Part shown: piece by piece, positions 1 through 10,881 of the stretch | Numbering within the stretch: position 1 is the first letter of the stretch | How the letters are laid out: the number at the start of each line of letters is the position of its first letter | From: Otariodibacter oris | Lineage (GTDB): Bacteria; Pseudomonadota; Gammaproteobacteria; Enterobacterales; Pasteurellaceae | NCBI RefSeq assembly: GCF_009684715.1 | Contig: NZ_CP016604.1 | Location: forward strand, 759,262 to 823,261 | DNA: 64,000 nucleotides | Direction of reading: 5' to 3' | The notes under the pieces: model-generated | Told to the model about the DNA's origin: nothing | What the model saw: only the letters and a program-made list of their open reading frames with translations | Database searches by the model: none | Made by a program: the position numbers and the translations under genes

Positions 1-94
1 CTTTGAAAAATCCGCTATTCGAGTTGAATTAGATAAACGCAGAGCATTAGCGATCAAACAATTTAAGCAATCGCAAATGAATCGTAATAATTAA
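1..94 (+). CDS. C-terminal fragment of an unidentified protein
   Basis: The frame beginning at base 2 is open from the window edge and ends in TAA at 92-94, giving about 30 residues that are rich in Lys, Arg and Gln and end MNRNN. The 5' part lies outside the window. I do not recognise the family. The tail could also be a chance open frame, but no other frame is open across this stretch and hpt starts 124 bases downstream on the same strand. Confidence 0.4.
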   Translation, partial: FEKSAIRVELDKRRALAIKQFKQSQMNRNN

Positions 95-218
95 ACTAAA
101 TGTAGAGAATTAAAACAGGGATTTTTGCAAAATAAGGCAAAAAGGGCTACCATTCTTCTCCAAGTTATATGGTAATACACATAAGTTTATTACACCTTAC
201 GCATTCATAGGATCGATA

Positions 219-758
219 ATGAAAAAACACCATCTTAATACACTTATTTCAGCAGAGGACGTGCAAAATCGGATTGCTGAGTTAGCAAAAGAAATCAATC
301 ATGATTATCACTATAACCACAGTAAAGATTTAGTGGTGGTGGGGCTGTTACGTGGTTCGTTTATGTTTATGGCGGATCTGGTTCGTCAATTAGATTTACC
401 TGTTGAAGTCGATTTTTTAACGGCATCAAGTTATGGTACAGGTACAGAATCAAGTCGTGATGTGAAGATTCTAAAAGATTTAGATGGCGATATTTGTGGC
501 AAGGATGTGCTTATTGTTGAGGATATTATTGATACAGGTTTTACTTTGAGTAAAGTAAGTGAAATCTTAAAATTAAGAGAACCTCGTTCAGTAAAAATTT
601 GTACCTTGCTTGATAAACCTTCGCGCCGAGAAGTTGAGGTTGATGTTGAGTGGGTGGGTTTCACTATTCCAGATGAATTTGTGGTGGGTTATGGTATTGA
701 TTATGCCCAGCACTATCGTAATTTAGATTATATTGCGAAAGTGATCATTGAAGAATAA
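219..758 (+). CDS. hpt: hypoxanthine phosphoribosyltransferase
   Basis: Cytosolic purine salvage enzyme that converts hypoxanthine (and guanine) plus PRPP to IMP or GMP. At 179 residues it has the usual length for bacterial Hpt. The PRPP-binding signature [14 protein letters not shown] sits at residues 97-110, and the [12 protein letters not shown] loop at about 43-54 matches the pyrophosphate-binding region. The start is preceded by AGGATCG. The gene stands alone and is followed by a strong hairpin terminator before slt. The assignment rests on clear family motifs. Substrate preference between hypoxanthine and guanine cannot be read from the sequence. Confidence 0.93.
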   Translation: MKKHHLNTLISAEDVQNRIAELAKEINHDYHYNHSKDLVVVGLLRGSFMFMADLVRQLDLPVEVDFLTASSYGTGTESSRDVKILKDLDGDICGKDVLIVEDIIDTGFTLSKVSEILKLREPRSVKICTLLDKPSRREVEVDVEWVGFTIPDEFVVGYGIDYAQHYRNLDYIAKVIIEE

Positions 759-776
759 TGCAAAATATTAAATAAA

Positions 777-812
777 ACTAACCGCTTGTTGGCAACTTCA
801 AGCGGTTTTTGT
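777..812 (+). terminator. hpt terminator made of two inverted uptake-signal cores
   Basis: The arms ACCGCTTG (781-788) and CAAGCGGT (799-806) are perfect complements around a 10-base loop and are followed by TTTTT. The left arm is part of an exact uptake signal (ACCGCTTGT). Paired uptake signals acting as terminators are a known habit of Pasteurellaceae. Confidence 0.85.
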
Positions 813-843
813 ATTCTAATGATCATCAATCAGGAGAGAATGT

Positions 844-3018
844 ATGATCAAAAAGTCCTTGGGGTTACTCTTTATCACAACAGTGATACAAAATGCGATC
901 GCTGAAGAAGTAACGCAACAAACAACGCCCCCTAAAGTTTTTTCAGAAAATGAAGTGTTGCAATTAAAGACAGAATGGTTAGCCGAGCAACAGGTTGCTA
1001 GTCAAGATCGTCTGAAACAAAGAGCAAATTTCTTACAGTTAGAATCGCTATTGCAAGCAGCTCAATCGCAAGATAAGCTTTCCTCTTATACTTTATCCCT
1101 TGCAAGAGGGTTGGTACCAAAAGGTTATCCGTTACAAGAAGATATGGATTGGCTATTCCTTAAAGCTGAACTAGCAATGGCGGATACGGAAAAAAGTGTC
1201 TCGATCATCAAAAATTTTACCAGCAAATATCCGGCAATCGCTGAACGAAATCAGTTAGATCAGATTCCATTTTCTCTCTATTTTGATCGTCAGCAATTTG
1301 AGGATCTTGTTGCCTATGCAGAAACTTACCCTGCAAGAACCGTAGAAAACCAGTGTCGAGTTTTTGGCGCACAATATCAATTATTAGCGGAAAAAATCCA
1401 ACCCAACCCAGAGGCTGAACAAGCGGGAAATCGTGAGTCAATTTCAACAGACAGTATGACTAAGCTATTGCAGGATTTTGAGGCCTTTTGGTTGTTAGAT
1501 ATGCAAAGTGATTTCTGGAAAAATGCCAATAGTAGTGAGAAAAATTATTGGCGAAATCACGCATCATTACCCGATTCTTGCGGTGGGCTTGAAAGTTATT
1601 GGAAAGATAGTGGTTTAAAAACAGCTGAAAAAGTTAAAACTAAAGCGCTAGAATTATTTGCATTAAATTCATCCGTTGGATTAAAAGGATTGATTTCCAA
1701 CACTCAAGACAAAGAATTAGCAGAATGGCTAGAAATGGTGGATAATCTAAAATCCTCGCCAAAAAATTTGCAAACTTTTGTGCAGAACGCACCGCTTGAT
1801 GAGTGGAATAAAAGGTTAGTGGTGGAGAGTTTTTCTTCATTTATTCGCACATTCCCAGAACAGACTGAAAAATCCAGTTTTGCGGATTATCAGCAATGGG
1901 CGGAAAAATGGCAACTGACACAAGATGAAATTAACGATTGGAAAGTCGCTATGCTCAATCGTTTATTTGATAATAACGATCCAACTTTTCAACAGTGGCG
2001 AGATGATCAGATAAAACAGCTTAAAGTCGATAGCTTGACCGAAAGACGTTTAAGAATTGCGATTCGAGAAAAAGCTGACTTGAATCCTTGGTTAGCATTG
2101 CTATCTGATGAATCTAAAAATAAGCAAGAGTGGCAATATTGGCAAGCGAAAGCCAGTTCAGATCAAGCACAAAGAGAGGCAATCTTAAAAGAGTTAATCA
2201 CAGAGCGTGGTTTTTATCCAATGTTAGCGGCTCAACTTTTGAAACAGCCTTATATATTGGATATTCCACCGATTAAATCCCTTACGCAAGAGCAAAAAGC
2301 CCAGTTTGGTCGTCAATTAGATCGTATTCAAGAATTAAGAATATTGAATCGTTTAGGTACTGCGAAATTAGCGTGGGGCGATTTATTACAAGCGGTCAGT
2401 TTCGAAGAACAATTAGCATTATCTGAATATGCCTTACAGCAAGATTGGTATGATTTAGTTGTAGATGGCACGATAAAATCAAAAGCGTGGGATCATATTC
2501 AGCTACGCTTACCGAATGCTTATTCTGATTGGTTTGATTTGAATTTAGCCAATAAACCAATTCAGAAAAGTTTTGCGATGGCGATTGCCCGACAAGAAAG
2601 TGCATGGAATTTCCAAATACGCTCACACGCTAATGCGATTGGTTTAATGCAAATGCTACCAACGACCGCCAGTGAAACTGCGAAAAATAATGAGTTGGTT
2701 TATAGCGGAGAGCGAGATCTTGTTTTACCATTTAACAATATTATGCTCGGCACAACCCATTTAACCGAACTCAATCAAAAATACCCGAATAACCGTATTT
2801 TAATTGCATCTGCTTATAATGCAGGCGCAAGACGAGCAGATCAGTGGTTAGAACGAGCCAATGGTAAATTAGATATGGACGAGTTTATCGCCACCATCCC
2901 ATTTTACGAAACAAGAGGCTATGTCGAAAATGTCCTCGCCTATGATTACTATTATCAGACATTGTATGGGAAAGGGGATAAAACGTTATTTTATAAGGAA
3001 GAGCAGAGGAAGTATTAG
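844..3018 (+). CDS. slt: soluble lytic murein transglycosylase
   Basis: Periplasmic enzyme that cleaves the MurNAc-GlcNAc bond of peptidoglycan to form 1,6-anhydro-muropeptides. A signal peptide with likely cleavage after AIA (residue 20) is followed by a long, mostly helical region corresponding to the U-shaped superhelical domain. The C-terminal SLT domain covers roughly residues 575-690. The catalytic glutamate is E585 in ARQESAWN, followed by GLMQMLP and AYNAGARRA, all diagnostic of family 1 transglycosylases. A good ribosome site (CAGGAGAG) precedes the ATG. At 724 residues the protein is longer than E. coli Slt70 (about 645). The extra length lies in the helical region. It converges on polA across a bidirectional terminator. 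Confidence 0.92.
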   Translation: MIKKSLGLLFITTVIQNAIAEEVTQQTTPPKVFSENEVLQLKTEWLAEQQVASQDRLKQRANFLQLESLLQAAQSQDKLSSYTLSLARGLVPKGYPLQEDMDWLFLKAELAMADTEKSVSIIKNFTSKYPAIAERNQLDQIPFSLYFDRQQFEDLVAYAETYPARTVENQCRVFGAQYQLLAEKIQPNPEAEQAGNRESISTDSMTKLLQDFEAFWLLDMQSDFWKNANSSEKNYWRNHASLPDSCGGLESYWKDSGLKTAEKVKTKALELFALNSSVGLKGLISNTQDKELAEWLEMVDNLKSSPKNLQTFVQNAPLDEWNKRLVVESFSSFIRTFPEQTEKSSFADYQQWAEKWQLTQDEINDWKVAMLNRLFDNNDPTFQQWRDDQIKQLKVDSLTERRLRIAIREKADLNPWLALLSDESKNKQEWQYWQAKASSDQAQREAILKELITERGFYPMLAAQLLKQPYILDIPPIKSLTQEQKAQFGRQLDRIQELRILNRLGTAKLAWGDLLQAVSFEEQLALSEYALQQDWYDLVVDGTIKSKAWDHIQLRLPNAYSDWFDLNLANKPIQKSFAMAIARQESAWNFQIRSHANAIGLMQMLPTTASETAKNNELVYSGERDLVLPFNNIMLGTTHLTELNQKYPNNRILIASAYNAGARRADQWLERANGKLDMDEFIATIPFYETRGYVENVLAYDYYYQTLYGKGDKTLFYKEEQRKY

Positions 3019-3021
3019 AAT

Positions 3022-3054
3022 AAAAAACAGGCAGGGTTTTCTGCCTGTTTTTTT
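3022..3054. terminator. bidirectional terminator between slt and polA
   Basis: The arms CAGGCAG (3028-3034) and CTGCCTG (3041-3047) form a hairpin with A-rich sequence on the left and T-rich sequence on the right, so it can serve both slt (+) and polA (-). Confidence 0.85.
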
Positions 3055-3077
3055 ATTTGTTGGGAAAAATATTAAGA

Positions 3078-5948
3078 CTAATGCGCCTCATCCCAATTCT
3101 TACCAATTCCGACTTCTGCAATAAGTGGAACATGGAGGTCGATAGCTCGTTCCATTTCGGCTTTGATAAGGGCCTTGTAGTAATCAATTTTATCTTCTTT
3201 TACTTCAAAGACTAGCTCATCGTGTACTTGCATAATCATAAGAATATCATCACGTTGTGCAATGGCTTTGTCGATATTAATCATTGCGACTTTGATGATA
3301 TCCGCTGCGGTCCCTTGCATTGGGGCGTTGATGGCGACACGTTCTGCAGCTTTACGACGCATTTGGTTACTGGCTTGAATATCGGGTAAATATAAACGGC
3401 GTCCGAATAGTGTTTCAACGTAGCCTTTTTCTGCCGCTTTTTCACGAATATCGACCATAAATTGTTGCACTGCAGGGTAGCGTTGGAAATAACGTTCCAT
3501 ATATTTTTTCGCATCGCTACGGCTAATGCCTAATTGGTTCGATAAACCAAATTCACTCATACCATAAATTAAGCCGAAGTTAATCGCTTTAGCACTACGA
3601 CGTTGCTCGCTTGTTACTTCATCTAAAGCGACACCAAAGATCTCAGCGGCAGTGGCTCTGTGAATATCTCGACCTTCTGCGAAGGCTTGAATCATGGTTT
3701 TATCATTCGATAAATGTGCCATAATTCTTAATTCAATTTGGGAATAGTCGGCAGCCATTACCACATAACCCTCACGAGCAATAAAGGCTTGGCGAATACG
3801 TCTGCCTTCTTCGTTACGGATCGGGATATTTTGTAAATTTGGATCACTTGATGATAGACGACCTGTTGCGGTTACCGCTTGATGATAGGAAGTATGAACA
3901 CGCCCCGTTTTTGGGTTAATCATCAATGGGAGTTTATCCGTATAAGTCGATTTTAATTTACTCAGCCCACGATGCTCAATCAGCAATTTAGGCACTTCAT
4001 GACCTTGTTTGGCTAATTCATCTAATACTTCTTCATTAGTTGAAGGTGCGCCTTTTGGGGTTTTCTTTAAAACGGGCAAGCCTAATTTTGTGAATAAAAT
4101 CTCTTGCAGTTGCTTGGTTGAGGCTAAGTTAAAGGTTTCTCCTGCCGCCTCGTGAACCAATTTTTCTAATTCAGCTAAACGGGTTTCAATTTCTTTGGAA
4201 TGATCCAATAATAATTTAGGATCGATGAGTACGCCATTTTGCTCAATATGAGAAAGAGTTTCGACTAATGGCATTTCCATTTTTTCAAAAAGCGCTTGCA
4301 GTTCTGGTGATTTAACCAATTCAGCATATAAAACTTGGTGCAGTTTCATTGTAATATCCGCATCTTTGGCGGCATATTCTGTGGCTTTTTCAATTTCAAT
4401 TTGATCAAAAGTTTTCTGATTTTTTCCTTTGCCAGCTAATTCCTCAAAAGGGATTGTCTTATGATTTAAGTAGCGATCAGACAAATCATCCATATTGTGT
4501 CTGCCTGTACTATTTAATGTGTAAGACTCTAGCATCGTATCAAAGGCAACACCTTTAACCTCAATGCCATTTTGTGCGAAGATAGTCAGATCATATTTAA
4601 TATTTTGCCCAATTTTTTTGATGTTTGGATTTTCTAAAATGGGTTTAAGTTGAGCTAAACAATCTACCTTATTTAATTGATTTGGCAGTAATATTTCCGT
4701 TGTGTTAGTCGTTTCTTCAACGTCATCAAACATATCAGTTTGTTGTGGTTCGCTTACTAATCCTTTATGAGTTAATGGAATATAGCACGCCTCGCCATTT
4801 TCTAGGGCAAATGAAATTCCAACCAATTCTGCACTCATGGCATCTAAACTGTTTGTTTCTGTATCTACGGCAATAAGTTTCGCATCGTTTAATTTTTTGA
4901 GCCAAGGAGTAAATAATTCAGGGGTGTTTACACATTGATAAGCGGTGCGATCAATCGTTACTTTTGCAATTTTTATTTCAGAAGTGACCGCTTGTGAGCT
5001 AACCGATGAAGTCGCTTGATAGTTATTTGGGATCTTTTCTGCATTGATCTGCGTAACAGGATTTGCATCACCTAATACTTCATTTAACCAGCGTTTAAAT
5101 TCATAACGCCCGAATAATTCAACTAATTGATCACGTTGTTGAGGTTGTAAGGTAAGCTGATCGTGAGTAACGTCTAACTCAACGTCAGTTTTAATTGTCG
5201 CTAACAAGTAAGATAAATCAGCAACTTCTTTTTCAGCTTCCAATTTCGGTGCAAAGTTTTTTGAACCTCGGAATCCCAATTCAGCTACTTTATCTAAATT
5301 GGCATAAATTGTTTCCATTGAGCCTAACCCTTGTAATAAGGCTAGTGCAGTTTTTTCACCCACACCTTTTACACCCGGAATGTTATCCGATGAGTCACCC
5401 AGTAAGGCTAAATAATCAATAATTAATTCAGGCGGAATACCATATTTTTCAATTACACCTTCGCGGTCAAGCAAGGTATTATTCATGGTATTGATTAGCA
5501 TAATATGCTCATTGACTAGCTGTGCCATATCTTTATCGCCTGTACTAATCAATACATCTTTACCATCTCGTGAAGCTTGAATCGCAAGAGTACCAATCAC
5601 GTCATCAGCCTCTACGCCTTCAATGGAAAGTAGCGGAATACCGAGTGCTTTGATCATGGTATGAAGTGGTTCAATTTGAGAACGTAAATCGTCAGGCATT
5701 GGTGGGCGGTGAGATTTATATTGTTCAAATAAATCGTCACGGAATGTTTTGCCTTTTGCATCAAATACCACCGCAATATGGCTTGGTTCAACTTGGGAAA
5801 TTAAGCTTTTCAGCATATTTAATACGCCATACATTGCTCCTGTCGGCTCACCTTGTTTATTGGTAAGAGGCGGGAATGCGTGAAAAGCTCGATATAGATA
5901 AGATGAACCGTCAACTAAGACTAGTGGATTTTGTGCAATAACTGCCAT
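3078..5948 (-). CDS. polA: DNA polymerase I
   Basis: Polymerase for Okazaki fragment maturation and repair. The start at 5948 gives [20 protein letters not shown], which matches the family N-terminus and is preceded by GAGAGAAATT. Earlier in-frame ATGs (5969, 5960) lack a ribosome site. The protein is 956 residues. The N-terminal 5'-nuclease domain is complete ([37 protein letters not shown]). The proofreading domain keeps [15 protein letters not shown] and YAAKDAD, so 3'-5' exonuclease activity is expected. Polymerase motifs A (DYSQIELR), B ([14 protein letters not shown]) and C ([10 protein letters not shown]) are all present. A monocistronic gene, convergent with slt. Confidence 0.96.
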   Translation of the reverse strand: MAVIAQNPLVLVDGSSYLYRAFHAFPPLTNKQGEPTGAMYGVLNMLKSLISQVEPSHIAVVFDAKGKTFRDDLFEQYKSHRPPMPDDLRSQIEPLHTMIKALGIPLLSIEGVEADDVIGTLAIQASRDGKDVLISTGDKDMAQLVNEHIMLINTMNNTLLDREGVIEKYGIPPELIIDYLALLGDSSDNIPGVKGVGEKTALALLQGLGSMETIYANLDKVAELGFRGSKNFAPKLEAEKEVADLSYLLATIKTDVELDVTHDQLTLQPQQRDQLVELFGRYEFKRWLNEVLGDANPVTQINAEKIPNNYQATSSVSSQAVTSEIKIAKVTIDRTAYQCVNTPELFTPWLKKLNDAKLIAVDTETNSLDAMSAELVGISFALENGEACYIPLTHKGLVSEPQQTDMFDDVEETTNTTEILLPNQLNKVDCLAQLKPILENPNIKKIGQNIKYDLTIFAQNGIEVKGVAFDTMLESYTLNSTGRHNMDDLSDRYLNHKTIPFEELAGKGKNQKTFDQIEIEKATEYAAKDADITMKLHQVLYAELVKSPELQALFEKMEMPLVETLSHIEQNGVLIDPKLLLDHSKEIETRLAELEKLVHEAAGETFNLASTKQLQEILFTKLGLPVLKKTPKGAPSTNEEVLDELAKQGHEVPKLLIEHRGLSKLKSTYTDKLPLMINPKTGRVHTSYHQAVTATGRLSSSDPNLQNIPIRNEEGRRIRQAFIAREGYVVMAADYSQIELRIMAHLSNDKTMIQAFAEGRDIHRATAAEIFGVALDEVTSEQRRSAKAINFGLIYGMSEFGLSNQLGISRSDAKKYMERYFQRYPAVQQFMVDIREKAAEKGYVETLFGRRLYLPDIQASNQMRRKAAERVAINAPMQGTAADIIKVAMINIDKAIAQRDDILMIMQVHDELVFEVKEDKIDYYKALIKAEMERAIDLHVPLIAEVGIGKNWDEAH

Positions 5949-6077
5949 AATTTCTCTCATTAAGTACAAATAATGGGAACATTATACCTAAATCGAGGTG
6001 GGTTTTGTCAGTTATTAGCAATTATTACAGTTGGTAAGCGGTGAGTTTAGCTATAAATTTCACTACAAATTCAACTA

Positions 6078-6106
6078 CAAAAAAGGGCTAGTTTTCACTA
6101 GCCCTC
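6078..6106 (-). terminator. pckA terminator
   Basis: On the minus strand AGGGCTAG and CTAGCCCT (6084-6091 with 6098-6105) pair around a six-base loop and are followed by a T tract. It lies just downstream of the pckA stop. Confidence 0.85.
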
Positions 6107-6131
6107 TCACATTATGAATTATTTAGCAGAA

Positions 6132-7742
6132 TTATTTTTTAGGACCTGCTGCAACTAATGCTTTACCTTCATCATTAGTTGTGTATTTTTCGAAGTTTTT
6201 CACGAAACGACCTGCAAGATCTTCTGCTTTAGCTTGCCATTGTGCTTTGTCTGCATAAGTATCACGAGGATCTAAGATTGCAGGATCAACACCTGGTAAT
6301 GCTTTTGGAATTGCTAAATTGAAGATTGGTAATGAACCCATCTCTGCTTTTTCGATAGAACCATCTAAGATTGCGTCGATAATACCACGAGTATCTTTGA
6401 TTGAGATACGTTTACCAGTACCGTTCCAACCTGTATTTACTAAGTATGCTTCCGCACCAGATGCTTGCATACGTTTAACTAATACTTCAGCATATTGTGT
6501 TGGGTGAAGTGATAAGAATGCTGCACCGAAACATGCTGAGAATGTTGGAGTTGGTTCAGTAATACCACGTTCTGTACCTGCTAATTTTGCAGTAAATCCA
6601 GATAAGAAATAGTATTTAGTTTGTTCTGGAGTAAGTTTAGATACTGGTGGTAATACACCGAATGCATCAGCTGTTAAGAAAATAACTTTCTTAGCATGAC
6701 CAGCTTTTGATACTGGTGTAACGATATTATCAATGTGATAAATTGGGTAAGAAACACGAGTATTTTCTGTTTTTGAACCATCTTCAAATGCAACAGAACC
6801 ATCTTCTTTTACTACCACGTTTTCTAATAATGCATCACGTTTGATTGCATGATAGATATCTGGTTCGTTTTCTTCTGAAAGATTGATTGTTTTCGCATAG
6901 CAACCACCTTCAAAGTTGAATACACCATCGTCATCCCAACCGTGTTCATCATCACCGATTAATTGACGTTTTGGATCTGTTGAAAGCGTTGTTTTACCTG
7001 TACCAGATAAACCGAAGAAGATTGCAACGTCGCCTTCTTTACCTACGTTAGCAGAACAGTGCATTGATGCGATGCCTTTTAATGGAAGGAAGTAGTTCAT
7101 CATTGAGAACATACCTTTCTTCATTTCACCGCCGTACCAAGTACCACCGATTAATTGAACACCTTCAGTAATATTGAACGCAACGAAGTTTTCTGAATTT
7201 AAACCTTGTTCTTTCCAGTTAGGGTTAGTAACTTTTGCTCCATTCATTACAACGAAGTTTGGTTTGAAGTTTTTCAATTCTTCTTCAGAAGGGCGAACAA
7301 ACATATTTTTTACGAAGTGAGCTTGCCATGCAACTTCTGTTACAATACGCACAGCTAAACGAGTGTCTGGGTTAGCACCACAGAACGCATCAACTACGAA
7401 TAAGCGTTTGTTTGAAAGTTGGTTAGTCACTAACTCTTTTAAACTTTGCCATGTAGCTTGGTTCATTGGTTTGTTATCATTTTTTGCTGCATCAGATGTC
7501 CACCAAACAGTATCTTTTGTTTTTTCATCTAATACGATATATTTATCTTTTGGTGAACGACCTGTGAAGATACCAGTATCCACAGCTACGGCACCAGATG
7601 TTGTCAAGCGACCTTTTTCAAAGCCTTCTAAACCAGGTTTCATTTCTTCTTCAAAGAGTTGCTCATAACTTGGGTTATAAACGATTTCTTTTACGTTTGT
7701 AATACCTAAAAGTTCAAGTTCTTGTACAACACGATTTGACAT
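6132..7742 (-). CDS. pckA: phosphoenolpyruvate carboxykinase (ATP)
   Basis: Cytosolic enzyme interconverting oxaloacetate plus ATP and phosphoenolpyruvate plus CO2. In Pasteurellaceae it also drives anaplerotic CO2 fixation towards succinate. At 536 residues it has the full family length. The phosphate-binding loop GLSGTGKT is at residues 244-251, followed by the metal-binding GDDEHGW near 263-269. GRSPKDK near 61-67 is the substrate-binding loop. The start is preceded by GAGGTGTTACT. The gene is monocistronic, divergent from ftsB, and ends at its own hairpin terminator. I see no clear CRP operator in the 230-base upstream region. Confidence 0.96.
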   Translation of the reverse strand: MSNRVVQELELLGITNVKEIVYNPSYEQLFEEEMKPGLEGFEKGRLTTSGAVAVDTGIFTGRSPKDKYIVLDEKTKDTVWWTSDAAKNDNKPMNQATWQSLKELVTNQLSNKRLFVVDAFCGANPDTRLAVRIVTEVAWQAHFVKNMFVRPSEEELKNFKPNFVVMNGAKVTNPNWKEQGLNSENFVAFNITEGVQLIGGTWYGGEMKKGMFSMMNYFLPLKGIASMHCSANVGKEGDVAIFFGLSGTGKTTLSTDPKRQLIGDDEHGWDDDGVFNFEGGCYAKTINLSEENEPDIYHAIKRDALLENVVVKEDGSVAFEDGSKTENTRVSYPIYHIDNIVTPVSKAGHAKKVIFLTADAFGVLPPVSKLTPEQTKYYFLSGFTAKLAGTERGITEPTPTFSACFGAAFLSLHPTQYAEVLVKRMQASGAEAYLVNTGWNGTGKRISIKDTRGIIDAILDGSIEKAEMGSLPIFNLAIPKALPGVDPAILDPRDTYADKAQWQAKAEDLAGRFVKNFEKYTTNDEGKALVAAGPKK

Positions 7743-7974
7743 AGTAACACCTCATATTGGTTAAATTTAAAATAATAACTGGACATATTATAAGTAATAA
7801 TTTTTTAAAAAAAGACAATCTAAATCAAATTTTTGAACATTTCTTGAAAAATTTACAAATAAAAATATTGATCTGATAAAATAGGGCTAAAATAGAAAAG
7901 AAATATTGCAAAATACATAACAATATAACTTCAATTTTTTAACAAATTCACAACTAATTAAATGAGAAAAATAA

Positions 7975-8250
7975 ATGAGAGTTTTAATTGTCTTTTTATC
8001 TGTACTTTTATGTTACTTACAATTTAGTTTTTGGTTTGGTAAAAATGGTTGGATTGAATATCAAGAGGCACAAGTACAAGTTGAAGAATTGCGTGAAGAA
8101 AATGAACAATTAACAGCACGTAATAATCTGATTAGTGCTGAGATTCAAGATCTTAAGACAGGCGTAAATGCGCTTGAAGAACGAGCAAGACTTGAGAGAG
8201 AAATGGTTAAGTCCGATGAAGTTTTTTATCGTATCGTTTCAGACGAGTAA
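7975..8250 (+). CDS. ftsB: cell division protein FtsB
   Basis: Small bitopic divisome protein that forms the FtsQ-FtsB-FtsL complex. At 91 residues it has a short cytoplasmic N-terminus, one transmembrane segment at about 3-20, the conserved FWFGKNGW at the membrane exit, then a coiled coil (about 28-65) rich in Glu, and the family's [20 protein letters not shown] tail. It is directly followed by ispD, the same order as in other gammaproteobacteria. The start codon lacks a strong ribosome site, but the N-terminus fits the family. Confidence 0.92.
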   Translation: MRVLIVFLSVLLCYLQFSFWFGKNGWIEYQEAQVQVEELREENEQLTARNNLISAEIQDLKTGVNALEERARLEREMVKSDEVFYRIVSDE

Positions 8251-8261
8251 TTGAGGTGATT

Positions 8262-8948
8262 GTGTTACGAAATATTATTGCGATCATCCCAGCTTCAGGT
8301 GTTGGCAGTCGAATGGCAGCGAATAAGCCAAAGCAGTACCTTGAAATTCAAGGTAAAACAATTTTAGAACATACCTTACAACCTTTTTTGCAACATTCAC
8401 AAATCCAAAAAATCATAGTTGCGGTGTCAGAAACTGATCCTTTTTATGCTGATTTAGTGATTTTAAGCCATCCGAAAATTGAATTAGTCTTTGGTGGGGA
8501 AACCCGCGCTCATTCTGTTTTTAATGCTTTGCAAAAATTAAATGAGGGCGATTGGGCATTGGTGCATGATGCGGCTAGACCTTGTTTAAAGCGGTCAGAT
8601 TTGGATAAACTTTTGCAAATTACGGATGAAAGTGGGGCTATTTTAGCTACGCCAACAATTGATACAATCAAAAGAACGGAAAACGGCAAAACGATTGATT
8701 ATACCGAAGATCGTGCTTTTTTATGGCATGCGCTTACTCCACAGTTTTTCCCCGCTGAGAAACTAAAGAATGCAATAGCGAGTGCATTTACGAAAAATTT
8801 AGCGATTACTGATGAGTCATCTGCAATGGAATTAGAAGGTGTTCATCCTCAATTAGTTGAAGGGCGAAGTGATAATATCAAAGTGACTCGTCCAGAAGAT
8901 CTTGCGTTAGCCGAATTTTATTTATTAAGGAATCAAGAAAATGTTTAG
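8262..8948 (+). CDS. ispD: 2-C-methyl-D-erythritol 4-phosphate cytidylyltransferase
   Basis: Third step of the MEP isoprenoid pathway: CTP plus MEP gives CDP-ME. The nucleotide-binding loop [19 protein letters not shown] is near the N-terminus, with VHDAARP and [10 protein letters not shown] further on, all typical of IspD. I place the start at the GTG at 8262, five bases after GAGG. The in-frame GTG at 8256 would overlap that ribosome site. There is no ATG start. The protein is about 228 residues. It lies 11 bases after ftsB and overlaps ispF by eight bases, so the three genes form one operon. Confidence 0.94.
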   Translation: MLRNIIAIIPASGVGSRMAANKPKQYLEIQGKTILEHTLQPFLQHSQIQKIIVAVSETDPFYADLVILSHPKIELVFGGETRAHSVFNALQKLNEGDWALVHDAARPCLKRSDLDKLLQITDESGAILATPTIDTIKRTENGKTIDYTEDRAFLWHALTPQFFPAEKLKNAIASAFTKNLAITDESSAMELEGVHPQLVEGRSDNIKVTRPEDLALAEFYLLRNQENV

Positions 8949-9417
8949 AGTTGGTCACGGTTTTGATGTACACGCATTTAGTGAACAAGGTCCATTGATT
9001 ATTGGCGGAGTAACAATTCCCTACGAGAAAGGATTTATTGCTCATTCAGATGGTGATGTCGCACTACACGCTTTAACTGATGCGTTACTCGGTGCGGTTG
9101 CTTTAGGCGATATTGGCAAGTTATTTCCTGATACAGATATGGCATATAAAGGGGCGAATAGTCGTCATTTATTGATAGAGGCTTATCGTCAAGTGCAAGA
9201 AAAAGGCTACGTTGTAAGTAATGTGGATTTAACCATTATCGCACAAGCCCCTAAAATGCGACCTTATATTGATGAAATGAGAAAAGTGATCGCAGAAGAT
9301 CTAAAGTGTGATGTCGATCAAGTGAATGTGAAGGCAACAACAACGGAAAAACTTGGATTTACAGGGCGACAAGAAGGGATTGCCGCTGAGGCAGTTGCCC
9401 TTCTTATGAAACGATAA
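8941..9417 (+). CDS. ispF: 2-C-methyl-D-erythritol 2,4-cyclodiphosphate synthase
   Basis: Converts CDP-ME-2-phosphate to the cyclic diphosphate MEcPP with loss of CMP. It works as a trimer with a zinc site. At 158 residues it has the exact family length. DVHAF near residue 9 supplies the zinc ligands Asp and His, and [18 protein letters not shown] and FPDTD follow. The C-terminal [20 protein letters not shown] is the nucleotide-binding signature. The start overlaps the end of ispD (AAGGAATCAAGAAAATG). It converges on the next gene with no spacer. Confidence 0.96.
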   Translation: MFRVGHGFDVHAFSEQGPLIIGGVTIPYEKGFIAHSDGDVALHALTDALLGAVALGDIGKLFPDTDMAYKGANSRHLLIEAYRQVQEKGYVVSNVDLTIIAQAPKMRPYIDEMRKVIAEDLKCDVDQVNVKATTTEKLGFTGRQEGIAAEAVALLMKR

Positions 9418-9690
9418 TCAAGCAATTAATTGAGAATGGCTTCGTATCATTCTTTTTTCAACATAACTACAGCTTGGATGAATCTTTAACTGATTTTGTT
9501 CAGCAAATTCAATTAAGGCATTGTAAAGTTTTCCTGCAATGCCTTCGCCTTGATGATTTACATCAACTTCTGTGTGATAGGCATTGATAACCTTATCTGA
9601 TACATACTGATAGGCAAGCTCGCCAATCAGTTTCTTTTGCTCTGTTTGAAAAATAAAACGATGATTTTCTTTATCATGTAATACGTACAT
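9418..9690 (-). CDS. small GNAT-family N-acetyltransferase (GNAT_acetyltr_3-like)
   Basis: A 90-residue protein with the compact form of the GNAT fold: an antiparallel sheet up to about residue 40, then HTEVDVNHQGEGIAGKLYNALIE, which corresponds to the acetyl-CoA pyrophosphate loop (Q/RxxGxG/A), then an HPSCSYV strand with a conserved Cys. This is the pattern of the YidJ/YjdJ-type small acetyltransferases. The substrate is unknown. The ribosome site GGAGTC precedes the start. Its stop abuts the ispF stop with no visible terminator, so convergent transcripts probably overlap. Confidence 0.75.
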   Translation of the reverse strand: MYVLHDKENHRFIFQTEQKKLIGELAYQYVSDKVINAYHTEVDVNHQGEGIAGKLYNALIEFAEQNQLKIHPSCSYVEKRMIRSHSQLIA

Positions 9691-9762
9691 TTTAGACTCC
9701 TCAAGTTATTTTTTACACGTCTAATATTAGGTAGGTAAATTATTTTTCAAGTTTGAATTTGC

Positions 9763-10551
9763 TTACTCTAATACAATAATTTCATCCTTAATTTTCACCA
9801 CTCCGCTATTTTCTGGAATTAAATGAATACCAAAAGTCGGTTTACCCTGTTCATTGGTGTGATATTTTTTGAGGGTTCTAAAAGGTTCTGCATTAGGATC
9901 AAGTTGATTCGTTTCAATATTGCGAGTGATAAGGATACAACGAGTACATTGTTGTGCAACGCTAAATATTACTTCGCCAATTTGAATCCGTTGCCAGTGA
10001 TCTTCTTCAAAGGCTTTTAATCCATCAATTACAATATTACTTCTAAATTGTTGCATCACAGAATGGATTGGTGACCATTCATTTAATTGTGCTAGTGATT
10101 TTTCAGAAGTGAGTAAGATTGGATTACTGTCGGCAAAACTCAGTGGCATAGCATTACTATTAGATAAATGCCGCTGGCTTTGTTGCCCTAACCAACGTAG
10201 CTGAACAGGACGCTCAAAATAGCGACTTAGCCATTGATTGATTTTTTCATTAGCGACAAAAGAGGGAAAGTGATTTCCCCATACTTCGCTGGATTGTGTT
10301 TGTGAAAAATCGTGATAATGGACTAAAAATTGTTCGCCATCTGGGGCTAAAATCGCTATTCCCATTGGTAGAGGAAAAGCAGAAAATTGATAAATTACCG
10401 CATCTTTTCTGGCGGTAATGAATTTTCCATCAAGTTCAGTGATCATAAATTCACGATCAAAATTAAGCCCTTGAGGTTGTATAAAAGCTTGATGAACGGT
10501 ATAGGGTTTAGTTGATTTTATCGGGTATAAATGGAGTTGTGATATTTGCAT
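9763..10551 (-). CDS. MOSC-domain protein, YcbX-like
   Basis: 262 residues with an N-terminal MOSC beta-barrel domain (HLYPIKSTKPYTVHQA, DREFMI) and a C-terminal MOSC domain carrying QQCTRCILITRN, in which the conserved cysteine binds the molybdenum cofactor in the mARC/YcbX family. E. coli YcbX is about 369 residues because it adds a 2Fe-2S ferredoxin domain. That domain is absent here, so electrons would come from a separate partner. The likely role is reduction of N-hydroxylated bases such as 6-hydroxylaminopurine, by family analogy only. Transcribed with, or just before, the small acetyltransferase. Confidence 0.8.
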   Translation of the reverse strand: MQISQLHLYPIKSTKPYTVHQAFIQPQGLNFDREFMITELDGKFITARKDAVIYQFSAFPLPMGIAILAPDGEQFLVHYHDFSQTQSSEVWGNHFPSFVANEKINQWLSRYFERPVQLRWLGQQSQRHLSNSNAMPLSFADSNPILLTSEKSLAQLNEWSPIHSVMQQFRSNIVIDGLKAFEEDHWQRIQIGEVIFSVAQQCTRCILITRNIETNQLDPNAEPFRTLKKYHTNEQGKPTFGIHLIPENSGVVKIKDEIIVLE

Positions 10552-10656
10552 AGAATCGAATCTTTGTAATAGGAATAGTAAAAATAATCCACATTTGCAA
10601 AATTCTCAAGTAAAATGACCGCTTGTAAAGTGAGTATAAGATATAAGGATATTGGT

Positions 10657-10881
10657 ATGGCAAAGAAACCTACACCTGATTTTGAAACTACATTAAAAGA
10701 ATTGGAAGAAATTGTCGGGCATTTAGAAGCAGGCGATCTGCCTTTAGAAGAAGCGTTAAATGAATTTGAAACGGCAATTAAATTGGTACAACAAGGGCAA
10801 GAGCGTTTACAAAAAGCAGAACAACGTATTCAAATTCTTTTGCAAAAAAATGAAACAAGTGAACTTTCGGATTATCAATAA
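10657..10881 (+). CDS. xseB: exodeoxyribonuclease VII small subunit
   Basis: Small helical subunit of ExoVII, which degrades single-stranded DNA with XseA. The start at 10657 ([10 protein letters not shown]) follows ATAAGGATATT and gives 74 residues. An upstream in-frame ATG at 10615 would run through an uptake signal (ACCGCTTGT) and has no ribosome site. The family pattern [26 protein letters not shown] is clear. The stop overlaps the ispA start by one base, so the two are translationally coupled. Confidence 0.93.
   Translation: MAKKPTPDFETTLKELEEIVGHLEAGDLPLEEALNEFETAIKLVQQGQERLQKAEQRIQILLQKNETSELSDYQ

Noticed and set aside
9418-9690. Small acetyltransferase as a shadow of ispF
   Set aside because: It does not overlap ispF, has its own ribosome site and shows the GNAT acetyl-CoA loop, so I keep it as a gene.
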